Assembly: GCF_023283825.1 (NCBI RefSeq)
Contig: NZ_JAKILD010000013.1
Coordinates: 62,001 to 126,000, forward strand
Length of the DNA stretch: 64,000 nucleotides
Reading direction: 5' to 3'
From: Shewanella olleyana
GTDB lineage: Bacteria; Pseudomonadota; Gammaproteobacteria; Enterobacterales; Shewanellaceae
Part shown: positions 27,916-36,753 of the stretch, piece after piece
Layout: each line of letters begins with the position of its first letter
How positions within the stretch are numbered: position 1 is the stretch's first letter
Translations under genes and position numbers: made by a program
The notes under the pieces: model-generated
What the model saw: the letters and a program-made list of their open reading frames with translations, nothing else
What the model was told of the DNA's origin: nothing
Database searches by the model: none

Positions 27916-29310
27916 ATGAAAAAAAACCTCACCTATGCGGTGGTTGCTATGTCCTTAAGTGCATTAGCCGGTTGCACCAGTCCGACATATTTAGATGAAC
28001 AACAGGTTAAACCTGAGCTGCCTCAAACTTGGTATACCAGTGCTCAAGCTTTAAAAGAAAACAAACCTTGGGTTGAGGCTATTGCAACGGATCAATTGTT
28101 AGAACTGGCAAGTATCGCGCTAAACCGTAATCAACAATTAATTCAATTAGCTTTGGATGTCGAAGTTAAAAAGCAGCAGCTCACGGTCAGTGACTCAGAA
28201 TTCTGGCCTGAATTAACTGGGTCGTTAAATTCAGGGCGTAATGGTAATAATGACACTGAAACTAGCACTAATAGCCTGAGTTTCGATTTAAATTATGAAA
28301 TTGATATTTGGGGCAAGTTATCCGACAGTGCTAAAGAGACCAAACTCAATTTATTAACCGCAGAAGCCAACTATCAGCAAGCGCGAGATAACCTCGTTGC
28401 TGATGTTGTTAGCGCTTATTATCAAGTGGTGACATCGCAAGAGTTGGTTAAATTATATGAGCGCCGTACTGAAAACTCTAAAGTAAACTTTGAGATTATT
28501 GAGTCTGGATATTTCCAAGGTCTCAATACTGCGCTTGATGTGTATTTAACTCAAAACGAATTTTACAACGAACAATCTAATCTGCATGGTCAGCGCAGTC
28601 AGTTAAATACTGATATTCGTAAGTTAGAACGATTATTGGGTGGTTATCCTGCCGCTAAGTTGATGGTGAACGCCCAGCTACCTTTGTTACCTGAAGGCAT
28701 CAAAATTGGTATTCCGAGTGAGCTAGTAAAGCGCAAACCTTCATTGCAAGGGGCTTGGTATCAGTTGTTATCTCAAGATGCGACAGTGGCTTATACCCAA
28801 AAACAACGTTACCCATCGCTACGTTTAGGCGGCAGTGTCGGTAGTAGTGACAGTGACTTTGCTAACTTATTCGATGGCGACTTTAGCTCTTGGTCTGTTT
28901 TTGCTGGGCTGACTTCGCCTATTTTTAATGCCGGACGCTTAAAAGCCCAAACTGAGCAGCAAAAGCTGATTTTAAAACAACAAGAGCAGCAATACCTCAT
29001 CACATTATTTGGCGCGTTTGAGGATGTTGAAAACGCTCTCGACTTAGATGCTAGCTTACAGCTGCAGTATCAAGCGACACTCAAGTCTCAAGATAATGCA
29101 CTACAGGCAGAAACACTCTCATTTGAACAATACCAAGTCGGGCTAGAAAGCTATACCACGGTATTGGATGCACAAACTCGCTCGTTTGTGGCGCAAACCT
29201 CTGTGATCAATCTAAAAAATCAAATCATTGCAAACCGGATTCAATTGCACCTAGCGTTAGGCGGCGATCTTGATGCAGGTGTAACTCAAGTTGAAAATAA
29301 TTATGAATAA
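27916..29310 (+). CDS. RND efflux outer membrane factor (TolC/NodT family lipoprotein)
   Basis: A 464-residue outer membrane channel protein. The signal peptide ends in a lipobox (ALAGC, Cys20 from this start), as in NodT/OprM-type factors. Two repeated halves of long helices rich in Gln, Ala and Leu and short beta segments (SLSFDLNYEIDIWGKLSDSAKE, and GGSVGSSDSDFANLF) fit the TolC fold. It forms the trimeric exit duct for the pump encoded by the next two genes. An ATG 15 bases upstream is in frame, but the lipoprotein signal begins here. Its stop overlaps the next start by 8 bases. Confidence 0.93.
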   Translation: MKKNLTYAVVAMSLSALAGCTSPTYLDEQQVKPELPQTWYTSAQALKENKPWVEAIATDQLLELASIALNRNQQLIQLALDVEVKKQQLTVSDSEFWPELTGSLNSGRNGNNDTETSTNSLSFDLNYEIDIWGKLSDSAKETKLNLLTAEANYQQARDNLVADVVSAYYQVVTSQELVKLYERRTENSKVNFEIIESGYFQGLNTALDVYLTQNEFYNEQSNLHGQRSQLNTDIRKLERLLGGYPAAKLMVNAQLPLLPEGIKIGIPSELVKRKPSLQGAWYQLLSQDATVAYTQKQRYPSLRLGGSVGSSDSDFANLFDGDFSSWSVFAGLTSPIFNAGRLKAQTEQQKLILKQQEQQYLITLFGAFEDVENALDLDASLQLQYQATLKSQDNALQAETLSFEQYQVGLESYTTVLDAQTRSFVAQTSVINLKNQIIANRIQLHLALGGDLDAGVTQVENNYE

Positions 29311-30544
29311 AAAATACCTTGTTCCTGTTGCCATCATTGCTGCTGTCGTCATTGCTATTACGTTAATTACTAGCAACCCACCGGCCTCTAAACGTGGTGG
29401 TAAAAAGCCGTCAAGCAACGTAACTGTCGAAGCTCTGCAAATCCAGTTACAAGATTATCAAATTGAGGTGAGTAGTTTTGGGGTGGTAAAACCTCGCACT
29501 CAAAGCTCTTTGGTGACTCAAGCTTCTGGGCAGATTTTGTCTATTAATTCTAAGTTTCGTGAAGGTGGCTTCTTTAAAAAAGGCGATATCTTGGTGCAGC
29601 TAGATGACCGAGATTATCTTGCCGAAGTGAAAATTACCCAAGCAGGTTTATTGCAAGCACGACAAGGGCTGCAAGAAGAACAAGCGCGTGTTGAACAAGC
29701 TTTAATTGATTGGAAACGTTTAGGTAATGGCCGTGAACCCACTGAACTGGTATTACGCCAGCCTCAGTTAGCAGCGGCGCAGGCATCGATGTTATCTAAT
29801 CAGGCACAGCTTGATAAAGCTTTGCTGGCCCTAGAGCGCACTAAAGTTGTCGCCCCTTTTGATGGCCGAATCTTAGAGAAAAACGTTGATGTGGGGCGAG
29901 TGGTGTCGACTAATGCTGCACTCGCTACGATTTATGCCACTGACTATGTTGAAATCCGCTTGCCAATTAACAACAAAGATTTAGCCTTAGTTGACTTGCC
30001 GGAGCAAGGCAAAAAAGCCGTTGCACCAGTGCAGTTTGAATCAGATTTAATTGGGTCGCAAAGCTGGCAAGGTCAGCTTGATCGTACCGAAGGTGCGATT
30101 GACAGTAGTTCACAGCAGCTTTATGTGGTGGCGCAAATTGATGAGCCATTTAGTTACCAAAGCCATAAGCAAATGCCATTGAAAATAGGCCAATATTTAA
30201 CGGCTAAAATTCAGGGGAAAGTATTGAAAGGCGCTATTGTTATCCCGACAAAATCAATCTACCAAGGTAGCTATGTGTATGTGGTAGAGGATGGAAAACT
30301 GCTGCGCAAAGAAGTCACCATCTTATGGAGAAACACCCAAGATGCCGTGATTTCATCAGGGTTACAAGCTAATGATAACTTGGTTACCACTTCATTAGGC
30401 CAAGTGAGCTCGGGTACACCTGTTTCTATAGCTGGGGCGGCAAAGCCAATGAGACCATCATCTGAAAACCGTCCAGAAAATGCTAACAAAGATAAGCCAG
30501 CTAGAGGCGAAAGGATGGCCAAGAGTAAGGAGGCGCAACAATGA
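29303..30544 (+). CDS. RND efflux periplasmic adaptor subunit
   Basis: A 413-residue membrane fusion protein with an N-terminal membrane anchor (YLVPVAIIAAVVIAITLIT). Lipoyl-domain halves are SLVTQASGQILSINSKFREG and KVVAPFDGRILEKNVDVG, with a helical hairpin between them (about residues 105-170). The C-terminal tail is charged and Pro-rich. It links the permease to the outer membrane factor. ATGAATAA overlaps the upstream stop, and ATGA overlaps the downstream start, so the three genes form a tightly coupled operon. Confidence 0.93.
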   Translation: MNKKYLVPVAIIAAVVIAITLITSNPPASKRGGKKPSSNVTVEALQIQLQDYQIEVSSFGVVKPRTQSSLVTQASGQILSINSKFREGGFFKKGDILVQLDDRDYLAEVKITQAGLLQARQGLQEEQARVEQALIDWKRLGNGREPTELVLRQPQLAAAQASMLSNQAQLDKALLALERTKVVAPFDGRILEKNVDVGRVVSTNAALATIYATDYVEIRLPINNKDLALVDLPEQGKKAVAPVQFESDLIGSQSWQGQLDRTEGAIDSSSQQLYVVAQIDEPFSYQSHKQMPLKIGQYLTAKIQGKVLKGAIVIPTKSIYQGSYVYVVEDGKLLRKEVTILWRNTQDAVISSGLQANDNLVTTSLGQVSSGTPVSIAGAAKPMRPSSENRPENANKDKPARGERMAKSKEAQQ

Positions 30545-33500
30545 TAGCTTGGTTTACTAAAAACCATGTCGCTGCCAACTTGCTGATGCTGTTTTTGTTG
30601 GTGATTGGACTGGGTTCGTTATCGACACGTATTCCACTGGAAGTCTTCCCAAGTGTGGACTCTGAAGTCGTATCGGTGAATATTTCACTTCGCGGTGCAA
30701 CACCAGAAGATGTTGAGCAAGGGGTGACAATTCGAGTCGAAGAAGCGGTACAAGATCTAGAAGGCATTAAAAAAATAACTTCGACCTCTTCAGAGGCTTC
30801 ATCAAGTGTCAGTATTGAAGTTGAAAGCAGCTATGATCCTCGTGAATTACTAGCTGATATTAAGAGTCGAGTTGACTCAATTAATACTTTTCCGGCTGAT
30901 GCTGAAAAACCGGTTATCGCATTAGCTCAACGTAAACGAGAAGTCATTGCGGTGACAGTAACAGGTAAATACAGCGAGAAAGAAACGCTAGAATTTGCCG
31001 AAGTGGTGCGTGATGAATTGCTGCGCTTAGATGGTGTAACCCAGCTGGATTTAAGCGGTGTGCGTAATTACGAAGTCACCCTAGAAGTGCCACAAGATAA
31101 GCTGCAACAATATCAACTAACTTTAAGTGAAATAGCCAGAGCGATTAATGCCTCTAGTACCGATATTTCTGCAGGTAACTTGAAAACCCAAGGCGGTGAT
31201 ATCTTATTACGCTCAAAGGGCCAAGCGTATTACAAAGATGAATTTGCCAATATTGCCATTAAAACCGCATCGGACGGCACCATTATTCGCCTTAGTGATG
31301 TTGCTAATGTGATAGATGGTTTTGAAGAAACCCCAGTGCGAACTCGATTTAATGGCGAGCAAGCAGCATTTATCGATGTATATCGAATCGGTCAGCAAAG
31401 TGCGATTGATGTTGCCGATAAAGTAAAAGGCTATATCAACTCCCGCCAAGATAATTTGCCTGAAGGCTACAGCTTGAGTTATTGGGATGACGATTCTGAA
31501 ATCGTTAAAAACCGTATCTCGACGCTAATGGGCAGTGCCATGCAAGGCGGCATATTAGTCTTGTTATTGTTGACCTTATTCTTACGGCCTTCAATTGCGT
31601 TTTGGGTGTTTATTGGTATTCCTGTGTCGTTCATGGGGGCGTTTATCTTCATGCCGTTTTTCAATGTTTCATTGAATGTCATGAGCTTATTTGGGTTTAT
31701 ATTGGTGTTGGGTATCGTGGTGGATGACGCCATTGTCACTGGCGAAAATATCTATAGCCATTTAAAAACCGCCCCTAACGGTGAAATGGCGGCGATTAAT
31801 GGCGCTAAAGAAGTGGCTGCGCCAGTGACCTTTGGTATTTTAACCACAGTCACAGCGTTTTTACCTATGTTGTTTATTGAGGGCAATCGCGGGGCTATTT
31901 TTGCCCAAATTGCCATCGTAGTCATTCCTGTACTGCTATTTTCGTTGATCGAGTCTAAATTTGTGTTACCTGCGCATCTTAAAAACATCAAACTGCGCCA
32001 CGAGAATCAAAAACAGAATCGTTTTGAAAAGTTTCAGCAAAACTTTGCTGATGGTTTCGAGCGAGCGATTATCAAGTTTTATCAACCGTTTCTGCGTATC
32101 GCATTAAAAAATAAAGCGGCGACATTAAGCTTATTTACCGGAATGCTGATCATTATTATTGCTTTGATCATGACAGGCTGGACCAAGTTTACTTTCTTCC
32201 CGCGTATTCCTAGCGAAACCGTACGCCTTAGTTTAACAATGCCAGCAGGCACGCCGTTTGAAGTGACTAATCAACATATTATTTCCATCGCATCAAAAGC
32301 TAAGATTTTGCAGGATAAATATATTGATGAAGCCACCAATGAAAGCATTATCTTAAATATTCTAGCAACCACGGGTGGCCGCGGCGGCACCTCAAATGCA
32401 GGTGGTGTTCGATTTGAAATCACCCCACCAGAAAAGCGTGAGTCGGACATTACCTCTGGGCAACTATTAGCTGAGTGGCGAAGAATGGTTGGCGACATTC
32501 CTGGCGCTGAAGCAGTGACTTATCGTGCTGAAATTGGCCGAAGTTCCGATCCGATTGATGTGCAGCTAAGTGCCAATTCATTGGATACATTGCGTGAAAT
32601 TGCAGACCAAGTGAAAGCGCATTTAGCGAATTATCCTACGGTGTTTGATATCTCTGATAGTTTATCTAACGGTAAAGAGGAGCTATTAATTGAGCTTACC
32701 GAACAAGGTAAAGCACTGGGTTTCACTCGTGAAGAAGTGACAAATCAGATACGCAGTTTCTATTTTGGCTCGCAAGTGCAGCGTATTCAACGTGGACGTG
32801 ATGATATTCGGGTCATGGTGCGTTTGCCGCTGAATGAGCGACAGTCATTAGCTGATTTAGAAAAAGTCTTAATCACTACCAGCCAAGGTGCGCAAGTGCC
32901 ACTTGGCCATGTTGCTAAAATGACTTCAGGAAAAAGCCCGTCGACCATTAAACGCATCGATCGCTATCGGGTGCTTAATGTCACTGCTGATGTGGATAAA
33001 GACAATACCAATATGACGGTGATGCAGGCGGATCTTAAAACCTATCTCGATGGATTAGTGGCGCAATATCCTGGTGTGCGTCATTCGCTGGAAGGTGAAG
33101 CAAGAGAGCAAAGTGAAAGCTTTGGTTCGCTTCAATGGGGCTTAGTGTTCGTGTGCTTCATGATCTACAGCTTATTGGCGATTCCGTTTAAGTCTTATGT
33201 GCAGCCGTTTATCGTCATGAGTGTTATACCATTTGGATTAATCGGTGCAGTGATAGGGCACTGGATCATGGGCTCAGCGCTGACCATATTCAGTATTTTA
33301 GGGATGTTGGCGCTGGTGGGCGTAGTGGTAAATGACTCGCTAGTATTGGTTGATTTTATTAATAAAAAACGCGCTGAAGGTGTTGAGCTGGTGGAAGCCG
33401 TTTTGACTGCTGGAGCTAAGCGATTTAGACCCGTCATGTTAACGAGTTTAACCACCTTTATTGGTTTAATGCCGCTACTATTAGAGCAATCAACCCAAGC

Positions 33501-33717
33501 GCAGTTCTTAATCCCAATGGCGATATCACTTGGTTTTGGTATTATTTTCGCGACTTTCATTACCCTTATTATGGTGCCAGTAAACTACATGGTCGTTGAG
33601 CGTATCAAAGGGGTAAAAGTGGATGAAGCTGAATTTGATAAGGACTTTGGTGACAGTTTCGCGCCAGTTCCGTTTGTGAATGAATCTGCTATTAATGAGC
33701 CGATCAAGGGAAGTTAG
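30541..33717 (+). CDS. RND efflux permease subunit (AcrB/D/F superfamily)
   Basis: A 1058-residue RND permease with the usual two sets of helices and periplasmic loops. The opening AWFTKNHVAANLLMLFLLV and the helix 4 motif GIVVDDAIVTGENIY show the relay aspartates. This subgroup differs from AcrB-type pumps at many positions and is common in marine gammaproteobacteria as a third gene behind NodT-type factor and adaptor genes; its substrates are mostly unknown. TAAGGAGG at 30526-30533 is the strongest ribosome site seen in the window. A weak stem-loop follows about 30 bases after the stop. Confidence 0.94.
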   Translation: MIAWFTKNHVAANLLMLFLLVIGLGSLSTRIPLEVFPSVDSEVVSVNISLRGATPEDVEQGVTIRVEEAVQDLEGIKKITSTSSEASSSVSIEVESSYDPRELLADIKSRVDSINTFPADAEKPVIALAQRKREVIAVTVTGKYSEKETLEFAEVVRDELLRLDGVTQLDLSGVRNYEVTLEVPQDKLQQYQLTLSEIARAINASSTDISAGNLKTQGGDILLRSKGQAYYKDEFANIAIKTASDGTIIRLSDVANVIDGFEETPVRTRFNGEQAAFIDVYRIGQQSAIDVADKVKGYINSRQDNLPEGYSLSYWDDDSEIVKNRISTLMGSAMQGGILVLLLLTLFLRPSIAFWVFIGIPVSFMGAFIFMPFFNVSLNVMSLFGFILVLGIVVDDAIVTGENIYSHLKTAPNGEMAAINGAKEVAAPVTFGILTTVTAFLPMLFIEGNRGAIFAQIAIVVIPVLLFSLIESKFVLPAHLKNIKLRHENQKQNRFEKFQQNFADGFERAIIKFYQPFLRIALKNKAATLSLFTGMLIIIIALIMTGWTKFTFFPRIPSETVRLSLTMPAGTPFEVTNQHIISIASKAKILQDKYIDEATNESIILNILATTGGRGGTSNAGGVRFEITPPEKRESDITSGQLLAEWRRMVGDIPGAEAVTYRAEIGRSSDPIDVQLSANSLDTLREIADQVKAHLANYPTVFDISDSLSNGKEELLIELTEQGKALGFTREEVTNQIRSFYFGSQVQRIQRGRDDIRVMVRLPLNERQSLADLEKVLITTSQGAQVPLGHVAKMTSGKSPSTIKRIDRYRVLNVTADVDKDNTNMTVMQADLKTYLDGLVAQYPGVRHSLEGEAREQSESFGSLQWGLVFVCFMIYSLLAIPFKSYVQPFIVMSVIPFGLIGAVIGHWIMGSALTIFSILGMLALVGVVVNDSLVLVDFINKKRAEGVELVEAVLTAGAKRFRPVMLTSLTTFIGLMPLLLEQSTQAQFLIPMAISLGFGIIFATFITLIMVPVNYMVVERIKGVKVDEAEFDKDFGDSFAPVPFVNESAINEPIKGS

Positions 33718-33748
33718 TTAACGAGGCATCTTAAAGGGATTTTTATTA

Positions 33749-33781
33749 CAGCTGGTTGTTTGAAATATTAATAACCAGCTG
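33749..33781 (+). terminator. Stem-loop after the tripartite RND operon
   Basis: CAGCTGGTT pairs perfectly with AACCAGCTG around a 15-base loop. There is no proper T-run after it, so termination would be weak. Confidence 0.45.
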
Positions 33782-33906
33782 ATTCAATTGGTGTTTCCAG
33801 AACTTATACTTAGTGGGTATACGTGTCATTCTTTATGGTGGTCTAGAACTCAAAAATAGCTTAAGGTATTAATATTAAAGGATTTACACATCATTAAGGG
33901 ATTATA

Positions 33907-34152
33907 ATGAAGTTTGTCGCTCAATTTGTTCACTGCTTATTATGGCTTTCTGTTGCCATGTCTCCGACACTACTTTTCACCATTATAGGCCTTGTGCTGG
34001 TTTATAGCAGCGAAGGACAAATGGGGGAGTTTACAGTACCAGTAATGACGCTTATCGGTTTTGTGCTCGGGGCTATGTGGGCCGAAAGAGTTCGTAAGAC
34101 TGTGGGCTTATCTAATTTCTTTGGCCGACTAGTAGGCATGAGAAATGGTTAG
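33907..34152 (+). CDS. Small membrane protein of unknown function
   Basis: An 81-residue protein with two predicted membrane helices (about residues 8-32, LLWLSVAMSPTLLFTIIGLVL, and 42-60, TVPVMTLIGFVLGAMWAE) and a basic C-terminal tail (ERVRKTVGLSNFFGRLVGMR). AAGGGA stands 7 bases before the ATG. No family is recognised. It is flanked by the RND operon and a decayed gene and appears monocistronic. Confidence 0.65.
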   Translation: MKFVAQFVHCLLWLSVAMSPTLLFTIIGLVLVYSSEGQMGEFTVPVMTLIGFVLGAMWAERVRKTVGLSNFFGRLVGMRNG

Positions 34153-34195
34153 CTGGAAAGTGGCAGACTTTCGCTTTCTGAAAGGCTGTATTTAA

Positions 34196-34382
34196 CTAGG
34201 CTAAACGTTCTTCAGGTGTCGTTTGATCTTTGCTGCGCATAGTGCCGCATTGCACTAAATAGTGTTTAGAGCTCAAGTAACTCCACGCTCGGCCTAATTC
34301 GCGCTGCTCATTGGTAACTTGCTGCTCAAGTGAGCCATATTCATCTTCGATGTATTCAATGATCGCATCAGACTCAATTTCT
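34196..34382 (-). pseudogene. C-terminal fragment of an unidentified gene
   Basis: A 61-codon open stretch has protein-like composition (EYIEDEYGSLEQQ, NEQRELGRAWSYLSS, QTTPEERLA) and ends at a normal stop, but it has no start codon and is preceded by an in-frame TGA. An ATG about 30 bases further upstream (MAIK) runs at once into a stop in another frame. This looks like the 3' end of a gene whose 5' part has decayed. I do not recognise the parent family. A palindromic repeat lies about 130 bases upstream on the same strand. Confidence 0.45.
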
Positions 34383-34509
34383 CACTAATTACACCTATTT
34401 AATCGCCATTATTTTTAGCCGCTAATGCAGCTGTTACACATTGAACAAAGGGCAAATTTTGAAACTGATAATATTATACAATTAGCATAAGAATGTGCTC
34501 ACTTTTACT

Positions 34510-34628
34510 GGTTAAAATCGCTTATAACTTCGTTAGAAATTTTGTAGGTAGAGCAACTAGCTGCAATTCCTGCCTTGTTCTAAGCGATTTTCCCTACGCA
34601 ATATCTGATCACTTATTTATCCCGATTG
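34510..34628. repeat. Palindromic repeat element (copy 2, diverged and one-ended)
   Basis: Read on the minus strand the blocks CGGGATAA, GCTTAGAACAAGGCA, an inner palindrome (GCAGCTAGTTGC), AACGAAGTTAT and a TTTTAACC tail occur in the same order as in the element at 9.1 kb. Only one of the two terminal repeats (TTATCCCGA at 34618-34626) is recognisable, so the other end is lost or this is a shorter subtype. Confidence 0.65.
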
Positions 34629-34742
34629 TTATTAATCATGACTGACACCTGATAAGCATAAAGATTATTAATACTGATAAGGCGAAGTCATGATTAAAAG
34701 ACGAAAATTTTATTTTCTAGGGCATGTTTACTTTCATGGTGC

Positions 34743-35297
34743 TCACATTAACACGCTTGCAACAGCCAATAGTACAAACAAGCAAGCTGTTACTTTACGT
34801 ATTAATGCCAATGGCAATTTATCTGCGGATAGCTTTCCAATTATCACTACTGGGACATTAGCGAGCAGCATGCCGATAGTGGTACCTATCACCACCATAG
34901 CTAAGGCATCAGCGTATTGAGCGCCAAGAATGGAGGTGGCTATTTGGGTTTTATCGCCTATTTCAGCAATGAAAAAAGCAATAAAGCTGGCAACAAAGGG
35001 GCCTCTGTTGGAGATTTTTTCATCATCATCGAGCTTATCAGGCACTAGTATCCACGCTGCCATGGCTAAAAAGCTGATTGCGAGTACCCAAGTTAATAAC
35101 TGAGGTGAAAGGTAGTCGGCGATGACTACACCTAAATATGCCGCTAAAGCATGATTGGCAATCGTGGCTAAGAATATGGCGGCAATAATAGGTATAGGTT
35201 TACGGTAGCGGCTAGCTAGCAGTAAAGATAACAGTTGGGTTTTATCACCAATTTCGGCTAATGCGACAGTGGTAATGGAAATCGCTAATACACTCAC
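34743..35297 (-). CDS. TMEM165/GDT1 family manganese exporter (MneA-like)
   Basis: A 184-residue inner membrane protein with six predicted helices in two repeats. Each repeat carries the family signature: ALAEIGDKTQLLSLLLASRY (about residue 13) and FIAEIGDKTQIATSILGAQY (about residue 113), where the E-x-G-D-K-T acidic residues coordinate the cation. Vibrio cholerae MneA of this family exports Mn2+. The start is GTG, with only AGAG as a ribosome site. The 5' leader contains two interleaved inverted repeats, which suggests RNA-level control, possibly by Mn2+. Confidence 0.9.
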   Translation of the reverse strand: MSVLAISITTVALAEIGDKTQLLSLLLASRYRKPIPIIAAIFLATIANHALAAYLGVVIADYLSPQLLTWVLAISFLAMAAWILVPDKLDDDEKISNRGPFVASFIAFFIAEIGDKTQIATSILGAQYADALAMVVIGTTIGMLLANVPVVIIGKLSADKLPLALIRKVTACLFVLLAVASVLM

Positions 35298-35311
35298 AGA
35301 ATACTCTTTTG

Positions 35312-35375
35312 GAGGCGGGGATTGTGATTAACCTAAGACAATGCTCACTCCCCACCTCGGGTTGCGATCATTGTC
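35312..35375 (-). promoter_or_regulatory. Structured leader of the Mn exporter gene (interleaved inverted repeats)
   Basis: On the minus strand, in order: GACAATG (35375-35369), GAGGTGGGG (35358-35350), CATTGTC (35343-35337) and CCCCGCCTC (35320-35312). The first pairs with the third and the second with the fourth (one G-U), so the helices either form a pseudoknot or exclude each other. The last arm ends 15 bases before the GTG start. GGGGAGT, known from yybP-ykoY Mn2+ riboswitches, is present, but the overall spacing is shorter than that motif, so the assignment is open. Confidence 0.5.
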
Positions 35376-35417
35376 TATGGTCTCACTAAACTCAGTTGGC
35401 ACTGAGTCTTGAACGCC

Positions 35418-35555
35418 ATGATGATGTGCATCAATTATGTTGACGAACAAACCGACTTATTTAAAGACTGTTTAAATGAGTGGCAAGTTACTCCCCAAAG
35501 ACAGCTGCAGTGTAAAGATTGTCAGGATATTTTTCAAGCAAAAATCGACTTTTAA
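35418..35555 (+). CDS. Possible small Cys-containing protein (45 residues)
   Basis: A short frame beginning with three consecutive ATG codons encodes MMMCINYVDEQTDLFKDCL and, after a short linker, QCKDCQDIFQAKIDF. The CxxC pair plus two further Cys could bind zinc. Codon choice and composition resemble real genes in this window, but there is no good ribosome site. It could also be the tail of a decayed gene. It lies between the Mn exporter leader and the CDF promoter. Confidence 0.4.
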   Translation: MMMCINYVDEQTDLFKDCLNEWQVTPQRQLQCKDCQDIFQAKIDF

Positions 35556-35661
35556 AAGCTCATTCCTGAGACCATTGTTAAAAAACAGCTGTTTACTTTG
35601 TAAAGTATGATTAGAAGTATGCTTTAACCTCATTAACTAGCCCTAATGAAATTGATTTAGT

Positions 35662-35702
35662 TTGATTATCAAGGTATTTTAAAATAATACTTTGACAGTC
35701 AA
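35662..35702. promoter_or_regulatory. Double operator upstream of the CDF-MarR operon
   Basis: TTGATTATCAA (35662-35672) and TTGACAGTCAA (35692-35702) are each palindromic and lie exactly 30 bp apart, about three helical turns. The wider region forms one large imperfect inverted repeat with 18 of 21 positions matching. The CDF start lies 16 bases after it. The symmetry suits a dimeric winged-helix repressor, most simply the MarR protein encoded in the same operon. Confidence 0.65.
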
Positions 35703-35717
35703 ACTAAAGGTGCCCAA

Positions 35718-36749
35718 GTGCAATTTACTACCGAACATCAACATGATTTTTGTGCTCAGCAAAGTTCAGGTGAAAGAAGAACCTTGTATGTTTTAATCTT
35801 GACCGTGACGGCTATGGTGGTGGAGATTATTGCTGGTACTGTTTTTGGCTCGATGGCATTACTGGCTGACGGTTGGCATATGGGAACCCATGCTGCCGCG
35901 TTTTGCATTACCTTGTTTGCGTATCGCTACGCAAGAAAGCATGCCCACACTGATAAATTTTCATTTGGGCCTGGAAAAGTCAGTGTCCTTGGGGGATATA
36001 CCAGTGCAATAGTACTGGGTATCGTTGCATTATTAATGATGGTTGAATCTGTACACCGTTTATTTAATCCGCAAACCATTCAGTTTAATGAAGCGATTAT
36101 GGTGGCATTTATTGGCTTAGCGGTGAATGTGGCCAGTATTTTCTTACTGGGTGAGCACCATCATCATGATCATGGCGATTCACACGGCCATTCGCACAAT
36201 CATTCACACAGTCACTCACATGATCATTCGCACAGCCATTCGGATGATCATGTACACAACCATTCTCATAATCATGCTCACGAACATTCCCATGAGAAAG
36301 ATAATGCTCATTCTCATACCGAAAAACATCATGATCATAATTTACGTGCTGCCTACATGCATGTTTTAGCGGATGCTTTAACTTCTGTGTTAGCGATTAT
36401 TGCGCTGGTTTTTGGCAAGTTTTACGGCTGGCATTGGTTAGATGCTGTGATGGGCATCGTTGGTGCCATTGTGATTACCAAATGGACATTGGGTTTAATG
36501 AAACAAACCAGCCCAGTGTTACTCGATGAGAATATTGATGTTCAGTACAGAGACAAGATTATCGCGACATTAGCGCCATATGCAGACGTTAAGGATATGC
36601 ATATATGGAAGATCAGCGGCCACCATTATTCAGCGGCATTAACGTTAGTCGCAAAACAAGCTGAGTTTTCTGTAACTGAATATAAGACCTTACTGAGTCA
36701 ATTTGATAAAATTCATCACCTGACCCTCGAAGTCCACCCAATGAGTTAA
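35718..36749 (+). CDS. Cation diffusion facilitator exporter with His-rich loop (DmeF-like)
   Basis: A 343-residue CDF-family metal/proton antiporter. Six helices flank a histidine-rich stretch of about 60 residues (roughly 147-208, starting HHHHDHGDSHGHSHNHSH), which should bind divalent metal. Helix 2 carries ALLADGWHMGTHAAAF and helix 5 YMHVLADALTSVLAI, the transport-site H/D-xxx-D motifs; the DGWHM...H form is typical of the DmeF subgroup (Co2+, Ni2+). The C-terminal cytoplasmic domain contains DMHIWKISGHHYSAAL. The start is GTG, with AAAGG 7 bases upstream. The MarR gene follows after 4 bases. Confidence 0.92.
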   Translation: MQFTTEHQHDFCAQQSSGERRTLYVLILTVTAMVVEIIAGTVFGSMALLADGWHMGTHAAAFCITLFAYRYARKHAHTDKFSFGPGKVSVLGGYTSAIVLGIVALLMMVESVHRLFNPQTIQFNEAIMVAFIGLAVNVASIFLLGEHHHHDHGDSHGHSHNHSHSHSHDHSHSHSDDHVHNHSHNHAHEHSHEKDNAHSHTEKHHDHNLRAAYMHVLADALTSVLAIIALVFGKFYGWHWLDAVMGIVGAIVITKWTLGLMKQTSPVLLDENIDVQYRDKIIATLAPYADVKDMHIWKISGHHYSAALTLVAKQAEFSVTEYKTLLSQFDKIHHLTLEVHPMS

Positions 36750-36753
36750 CTCA

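Noticed and set aside
34690-34920. Plus-strand 76-codon frame opposite the GDT1 gene
   Set aside because: Most of it is antisense to the well-supported Mn exporter gene.
36150-36330. Apparent tandem repeat of CAT-rich units
   Set aside because: It is the coding sequence of the His-rich metal-binding loop of the CDF exporter and needs no other explanation.
36127-36369. Met/Ile-rich frame inside the CDF gene
   Set aside because: It is the out-of-frame translation of the His-rich loop repeats (CAT/CAC codons), not a gene.
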